A stretch of 10,570 nt of DNA. It comes from Willaertia magna (Eukaryota > Heterolobosea > Eutetramitea > Acrasida > Naegleriidae). The DNA is taken from positions 1 to 10,570 of the forward strand of contig CADWAF010000482.1 of assembly GCA_902984215.1 (NCBI GenBank). Direction: 5' to 3'. A model generated the notes under the pieces. The model was not told the DNA's origin and made no database searches. It saw only the letters and a program-made list of their open reading frames with translations. Made by a program: the position numbers and the translations under genes. Below, piece after piece: positions 5,550-10,570 of the stretch (position 1 is the stretch's first letter; every line of letters starts with the position of its first letter).

Positions 5550-6779
5550 ATGTTTCCAACAACAAACAGTAGTAATTTATCATCATCATCTTCCAACAGT
5601 AGTACTTCGACAATACCAAATGTTAATTTAGAAGAAGAAGAAGAAGAAAAAAGTCCAATATTATTTACATCTAATAATAATAATAACAATCGAAATTATA
5701 TTAATGAAGAAGGACATAAAATATTGGATAATTTGTTCGGTGTTGAAATAAATAATTATGTATCTACAACACCTAATAGAACTACAATGATTAGAAGAAT
5801 GAATAAACGGACACCAAATAAAATTAATAATAATTCTATAAACACATCTAATAATACTACTAACACTTCTACAACAACTAATCAAAATACTCAAACATCA
5901 ACAATCAACAGTATAGATAAATCTGTTATTATTAATACTACAAACTCTGATGAGCCAATAAAATTTACAAAAAATCCAATTACTTTATTGGGTGAAGTTG
6001 ATTATTTAAGAAAATTAATTAATACTATTTCAACATTAAATGTGGAAGAAGGAAATAATTTATTAAAAGATTTTTTAAGCTATATTCCATCACAATCCAT
6101 TATTAATCATTTTAATAATTCTTCATTTAATAAAAATACAAAATTAGATAATAATGTAACATCAGAAATGTTACAATTATCACAACAATCTAATAATATT
6201 AATTTAAGTCAACCAATTTCAACAACATCTTCACAATTTAATTTACCATTTATACCAACCAATATTATTCCAACAGCAACAACATTAAATTCATCTTCTC
6301 AACAGTCACCGCTTCAAATTTTTCTAGTACCACCATCTTATCAATCACCAAGTAAAGATTTACCAAAAAGGGAATTTTTAATTGATATTTTAGAAAAAAA
6401 TAAAAATGTAGAACTTCCAAGTAAAGAAGAAGTTGAAAATGCAATTAATGAAAATAATGTATCGTTTATTATTGTAAGAAATGTTAAAGAATATAATAAA
6501 CGTAATACAGCAATAATGAACACTCTAATGGAAAGTTATCCACGTTTATTTTATATTGTAAGTCATGATAGATTTTTAGGCAAATACAGTGAATTAAAGA
6601 ATGTATTACCTTCAAATGAAGAATATTCAAAAATTTATTCACAACTGCCAGCTGGATATAAATCAATTGAAGAATTAGGTGAACTTTATCAAGAAGTCAT
6701 TGATAGTAAAGAAAGAAAGAAGAGAAAGGAAGAAAAAAGTAAGGAAAAGGAGAAAAAGAAAAGAAAATCAAAAAGATAA
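5550..6779 (+). CDS. Unrecognised Asn/Ser/Thr-rich protein with strongly basic C-terminus
   Basis: I do not recognise this 409-residue protein. Residues 1-135 are low complexity: Ser runs (11-20), a Glu run (28-33), an Asn run (42-47) and Thr/Asn repeats (95-120). Within this, TTPNRTTMIRRMNKRTPNK (73-91) is basic, with two Thr-Pro sites. A likely helical segment lies at 145-188 (LLGEVDYLRKLINTI, NNLLKDFLSYIPSQSI). After a second disordered stretch comes a compact region at 272-386 with helices and a hydrophobic strand (VSFIIVRNV, 304-312), which includes YPRLFYIVSHDRFLGKY. The last 22 residues are mostly Lys/Arg/Glu and end EKKKRKSKR, a likely nuclear localisation signal. A nuclear DNA- or RNA-associated role is inferred from the tail only. 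Its stop is 4 bp from the stop of the convergent patatin gene. Confidence 0.75.
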   Translation: MFPTTNSSNLSSSSSNSSTSTIPNVNLEEEEEEKSPILFTSNNNNNNRNYINEEGHKILDNLFGVEINNYVSTTPNRTTMIRRMNKRTPNKINNNSINTSNNTTNTSTTTNQNTQTSTINSIDKSVIINTTNSDEPIKFTKNPITLLGEVDYLRKLINTISTLNVEEGNNLLKDFLSYIPSQSIINHFNNSSFNKNTKLDNNVTSEMLQLSQQSNNINLSQPISTTSSQFNLPFIPTNIIPTATTLNSSSQQSPLQIFLVPPSYQSPSKDLPKREFLIDILEKNKNVELPSKEEVENAINENNVSFIIVRNVKEYNKRNTAIMNTLMESYPRLFYIVSHDRFLGKYSELKNVLPSNEEYSKIYSQLPAGYKSIEELGELYQEVIDSKERKKRKEEKSKEKEKKKRKSKR

Positions 6780-6783
6780 CAAT

Positions 6784-9409
6784 TTATTCATCATTTAATA
6801 ATTTACTTAATTTTTCAAAATCTTTCTTTTTATATTCAATATATTCCTTTGTTTTTTCTTCGTACATTTTCAATACTTCATCACTGGCATCATCTAAACC
6901 TCTTCTTTCTAAATATGGATCAAATCTGAAATATTTCACCATTTGTTTATCTTCATCAAATAAATCTAACATTCCCATGAAAAGTCTATGAATCTTTTGT
7001 GTACTTGTAACCAATGAGAATATATCTGCTGTTGTATTAACTGATGAAGCAACATTTGTGAAGGGTGTTGTAATAATTGACCAACACTTTTTAAAGAACC
7101 ACCCAATGCCTGCAAAGAAGCTACAGACACCATTACATAACCATTGCATCATTCCAATTTTCTTATTGTCATTATTATTGTCCTTGTTATTAATAGATTT
7201 TTCCAATACAACAGGTAAATCTAATGAACTATAATCATCTTGTTCTACTTTAGTACTTCCACATCCAACACTAACAAAAACAAACTTCTTATTGTCAGGG
7301 AATAATTGTTTAACTTCATTAAGGGCTATTGGACTCATATTATTAAATAAAATTCCACCATCTACTAATCTATTATCACCAATCTTTGTTTCTCTAAAAT
7401 AGAATGGAGCACTAGAGGTGCTTCTTATTGCCTCAACTAGAGAAACACCTTTACCTGTGTTTGTTCCTCTATAAAAAGGTGGTGCCTTCTTCTTTTCATT
7501 GATTGGAGTATAAAGATATGGATCAGGATACGATCTGAACAAGAAAGGAGTATATTCACTTTCATTATTAAAAGTATTTGGTATTAATGAAGCACAACAA
7601 CTGATTAATGGTTTCTCTGGAATTGATTGTTGTAAAGTATATAAATCAAAATCATAAATTAATTTACAAACACTTTCTTCAATTACTCTTTCATTATACC
7701 ATGCTTCTCCTTTTACAAGTAAAAAAGCTTTTTTCATAAATTCATTTGAATAAATTGAACTTTGAATTTTAAATATTCTTTTACCTAAAGTGGTATATAA
7801 ATCTTTAACATGTTTAGCATTATTTCCTTTGTGAAGTAAAAAGGAAATAATTCCTCCAGTTGACGTTCCAGCAATATAGTCAAACATTTCATAAATTTTC
7901 TTTCCAGTTTGTTTTTCAATTTCCATTAATATTTGACAACTAATCACACCAGCAACACCTCCTATATTTATTTAAGTATTTTAATAATATTAAATAAAAC
8001 TTACCTCCATCTAATGTTAATACCTTAATAGTTTTATCTTTTTTACGTTCACGTAATTCCAATAATGTTTGTCTTTGTTTTTCTACTTTAATTTCTTCAT
8101 CTAATAATAATTGATTCATATTATAAGAAAGTGTAGATGGATTTTCTTGTTGTAATAATTTTCTTCTTGTAATAATTCTATCTTTTACAATATCTTTTAA
8201 CCAATTAGGTTCTTCAAATGGGAATGTTTTCTCAATAAATAAATGATTAAATTTAGATCTCTTTTTCATTGGATCTACATTTAATTGTGCATAATATTCC
8301 ATCCAAAATCTTCTATCAATCGCTTTTAATAAATAATAATCAAATGGATATCTTTCTTTAAATTTTTCAACTTTTAAAATTAATTGATTTACAAGTGACA
8401 TTAGTGCTGTATGACTAATTAATAAAATCTCACTTTTAAAGTTTGAATGTTCTTTTAATAAGTTTGGTGGTAAAATATAATTAAAATCTTGATCTTTATA
8501 ATATTCACTAGCCCTTTCAAAATCTAAATAATCTAAACTTAAAGAATTACCGTGGTCAATTCTTAAACGATTTAATAAGGTTTTCCCAATTTCTTTTTCT
8601 TCATTTGTCTTTAATGCCTTTTCAACTTCTTTACCAATTGCTTTCTTTTCAGTTTCTTCTTTTAATTCTTTTTTAAGGCTTTTCAGCAATGAAATTGGTA
8701 AAATTTTATAAATTTCAGCTTCTATAGTCTTTTTGTTTCTATTGTCACCTGTCTTTAATGTTGTAAGAAAGTCAATACAAAATGTTAAAGAATGTCCATT
8801 ATCATAGGAGTAATACTTCTTTACATTGTAATATTTAATTAAATCTTTAAGTTTATCTACTCTTGTATTAAAATCATTGGTTGGAATTGTAAAACGAAAA
8901 GGGATAACTACACCCAAGTTAGAAACATATGGTACACTACTAATTGAACTATCGTAACTATAATTTTCTGATAAATGATTTAAATGTACAATAGCATCTT
9001 CTAACCAAAAGTATAAATAGTTATTAATTTTAATTGCAAATTTGATATAGTCCAATTCTCTAATCCAAAAATCTGAAATGTCATCTATTGATGGAAGATA
9101 TTTAGTAGCAAAATCAATATCTAATAAAACAATATCTACACTAATATTTTCTGACAAAGATGAAGGCGAAAGGGTTTGATTAAACATTGGAAAATAATTA
9201 TTTGGAGTATCATTTCCTTCAACAGATGATGGTGTCAATATTCTGGAAGAAGTGATATTATTATCAACAATGGAGATGTTTGGTTGGGTAGATGTGCTGC
9301 TACTAACATCAAATGATAGATGTCTTGTTTTTAGTTTACGAAAGATTGGGGATCTTTTGAGTTTATCCTCTGGAATAATGTTAATGGGTGGGGTATTCGG
9401 TGCAGCCAT
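6784..9409 (-). CDS. Patatin-like phospholipase with long N-terminal extension (two exons)
   Basis: Exon 1 (8005-9409) and exon 2 (6784-7961) join to give 860 residues. Patatin-family enzymes are Ser-Asp dyad lipid acyl hydrolases (calcium-independent PLA2 group). The splice restores the oxyanion loop LTLDGGGVAGV (D467-G473), which the intron splits. The nucleophile elbow is GTSTG with S502, followed by AIRSTSSAPFYF, and the dyad Asp is D669 in LVDGG. The order and the FDYIAGTSTGG context resemble PNPLA8/iPLA2-gamma and bacterial patatins. The basic residue usual in DGGGx(R/K)G is Ala472. A hydrophobic, Trp-rich stretch at about 740-768 (MMQWLCNGVCSFFAGIGWFF) may insert in membrane. Residues 1-440 match no domain I know; they are Ser/Thr/Asn-rich to about 100 and then helical and charged. 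The ATG at 9409 starts MAAPNTPPINIIPED and is preceded by an A-rich leader. Confidence 0.9.
7962..8004 (-). other. 43-nt GT-AG intron of the patatin gene
   Basis: On the minus strand the intron starts GTAAGTTTTATTT and ends AAATATAG. It is phase 1 and splits the codon for Gly469 in the DGGG motif. Unspliced, the frame runs to a stop about 20 codons later; spliced, the patatin oxyanion loop is complete. Confidence 0.95.
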
Positions 9410-9491
9410 GTTTCCGTTTTTTTTGATGAAATTCTTTGATGTGACACATTATTATGGTGCAACAAAAGGTTCGCTTGAATAAATATTTTAC

Positions 9492-10484
9492 TTAGATATT
9501 TTGATTAAAATAATCGTTTAAAGTTTGTAGGTACTCCAAAGGCATACCAGTGTCATGTCTGGAAGTAGCCTGAACGTAAATGCCTACCATTCCATCTTCC
9601 TCAATAATTGGCCTCATTCCATCTCTCAAATTTAATTCACCTTTGTGAAATACTTTCTTTTCCCAATTGGACTTTAATTCATCAAATACTTTTGGAGTTA
9701 AAATGTCAATTCCAAAGTAACATAATAATTGCCTTTTCTCTTGTTGTTTAATATTTAATTCTTTAAATTCCTTGTCAGTCAAATACAAGGCATGAGTATT
9801 ACATTGTTCTTCAGTTGGTTTCTCTACAGTTGTCACAAGGGAAGTAATTAAGGCTTCATTATTAATATTTTCAATTATATCCCCCATCTTTAAAACACCA
9901 TTTGAAGGAGTTTCATCTTCTACAATGGTTGAAAGAGAAACAACTCCCTTTTGATACTTGTTATAAGTACGTATCATATATTGTAAACAAGAAAGACCTG
10001 ACTTTGTTCTTGAAGTATAGACATGGTCACCTAACAAAACAAGAAATGGTTCATTTGGATCAGTAATAAAAGTTTCCCAACAACAAAGAACAGCATGACC
10101 AAATCCTAATTGTTCCTTTTGAACAACTAGCTTTAATCTTTTACCAATTTGACTAATTCTTTTCATAGAGTTTTGTAATTCAATTGGTTTATTATTCATT
10201 GAAAATGGAGCTTCTTCAAAAAAGAATTGTTCAATTAATGGTTTTTGGGTTTCTTGTAATACAATGCAAATTTCAATATCATTAACTGACAGATTAGTTT
10301 GTTCCGATAATAAAGCGTCAACAGTTTCTTCTATAATTACCTGTAAAATAGGTTTACATAATTTATCTTTTGGATCAACTATAGGAAATAAAGCCTTTGG
10401 TATTACTTTTGATGCTGGAAACATTCTTGTTCCATGACCAGCAATTGGGATAATCACCTTCTTCAAGTTTCTTCTTTCTGCCAT
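9492..10484 (-). CDS. galU: GalU-type UTP-glucose-1-phosphate uridylyltransferase
   Basis: This 330-residue enzyme is predicted to make UDP-glucose from UTP and glucose-1-phosphate in the cytosol. The nucleotide-binding start KKVIIPIAGHGTRMFPASK (8-26) and PKALFPIVD (29-37) match bacterial GalU (IPVAGLGTR..PATK..PKEMLPIVD). Further GalU landmarks are QKEQLGFGHAVL (122-133), the metal Asp in LLGDH (D153), VEKP (220-223), YFGIDILTPKVFDEL (256-270), GELNLRDGM (282-290, for GEIQLTDAI) and RHDTGMPLEYLQT (309-321, second metal Asp D311). Bacterial GalU is about 300 residues; the excess is in small insertions. It is unlike the larger eukaryotic UGP family, so transfer from bacteria is possible. Base composition and codon choice match its neighbours, so any transfer is old. 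The ATG at 10484 is directly preceded by an E2F-like site. No N-terminal targeting signal is seen. Confidence 0.88.
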   Translation of the reverse strand: MAERRNLKKVIIPIAGHGTRMFPASKVIPKALFPIVDPKDKLCKPILQVIIEETVDALLSEQTNLSVNDIEICIVLQETQKPLIEQFFFEEAPFSMNNKPIELQNSMKRISQIGKRLKLVVQKEQLGFGHAVLCCWETFITDPNEPFLVLLGDHVYTSRTKSGLSCLQYMIRTYNKYQKGVVSLSTIVEDETPSNGVLKMGDIIENINNEALITSLVTTVEKPTEEQCNTHALYLTDKEFKELNIKQQEKRQLLCYFGIDILTPKVFDELKSNWEKKVFHKGELNLRDGMRPIIEEDGMVGIYVQATSRHDTGMPLEYLQTLNDYFNQNI

Positions 10485-10486
10485 TT

Positions 10487-10499
10487 TTTCCCGCGCAAA
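10487..10499 (-). promoter_or_regulatory. E2F/DP-like site next to the galU-type start
   Basis: TTTCCCGCGCAAA lies 2 bp upstream of the start codon and is a full match to the E2F consensus TTTSSCGC, with a near-symmetric TTTGCGCGGG on the other strand. GC-only cores like this are rare in this AT-rich sequence. By position it lies at or beside the transcription start region, which suggests cell-cycle control of the gene; this is inference. Confidence 0.45.
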
Positions 10500-10570
10500 T
10501 ATTAAGCATTAAACCAAATTAAAAACCTCTTTTAAATTGCTTTGTAAAATATAATAATTATATTAAATTT

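Noticed and set aside
5661..6666. Minus-strand frames of 60-77 codons within the 409-residue gene
   Set aside because: Antisense reads of Asn/Ser/Thr-rich sequence; no credible domain, and the plus frame is continuous.
9410..9491. Search for a gene or RNA between the patatin start and the galU-type stop
   Set aside because: Only 82 bp with a T8 tract; nothing beyond likely leader and 3' UTR sequence.
9492..10484. Bacterial contamination as the source of the GalU gene
   Set aside because: Its base composition and AAAATG-like start match the flanking intron-containing genes on the same sequence.

Overview
This window is nuclear DNA from an AT-rich, gene-dense single-celled eukaryote. The evidence is two short GT-AG introns (51 and 43 nt), AAAATG-type starts, Asn/Ser/Gln/Thr-rich low-complexity proteins, and eukaryote-only families (profilin, F-box, CENP-X histone fold). 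A TATA/oligo-T promoter lies ahead of one gene. TAA and TGA both act as stops, so the code looks standard. Composition and promoter style recall dictyostelid amoebae, but heterolobosean or other amoeboid protists are equally possible and I cannot name the species.

Layout, left to right: the 3' end of an OB-fold nucleic-acid-binding protein gene (+); a small EF-hand protein with a myristoylation-type start and a basic tail (+); a profilin-like protein that carries an F-box inside the profilin fold (+); a tiny Cys-rich single-pass membrane protein (-); a 590-residue low-complexity, probably nuclear protein with SUMO-interaction-like and CDK-site motifs and an exact 54-bp internal duplication (-); a membrane-anchored glycerophosphodiester phosphodiesterase whose 5' end needs a frame change at a T10 run (+); a two-exon CENP-X/MHF2 histone-fold gene (-); an unrecognised Lys-tailed low-complexity protein (+); a two-exon patatin-like phospholipase of 860 residues (-); and a bacterial-type GalU UTP-glucose-1-phosphate uridylyltransferase (-) with an E2F-like site just before its start codon.

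Spacing is very tight. Stop codons overlap at 5144-5147, there are 4 bp between stops at 6780-6783, and 28 bp between divergent starts at 5522-5549. No operon-like logic is visible. The genes look like independent housekeeping or regulatory loci. Several concern DNA or chromatin (OB-fold, CENP-X, the SIM-rich protein) and two concern phospholipid turnover (GDPD, patatin). The most novel item is the profilin/F-box protein. It keeps all six positions that bind polyproline in ordinary profilin, yet carries an SCF-type F-box, which suggests a ubiquitin-ligase adaptor that reads proline-rich or actin-linked partners. I found no mobile element, CRISPR array, tRNA or rRNA.
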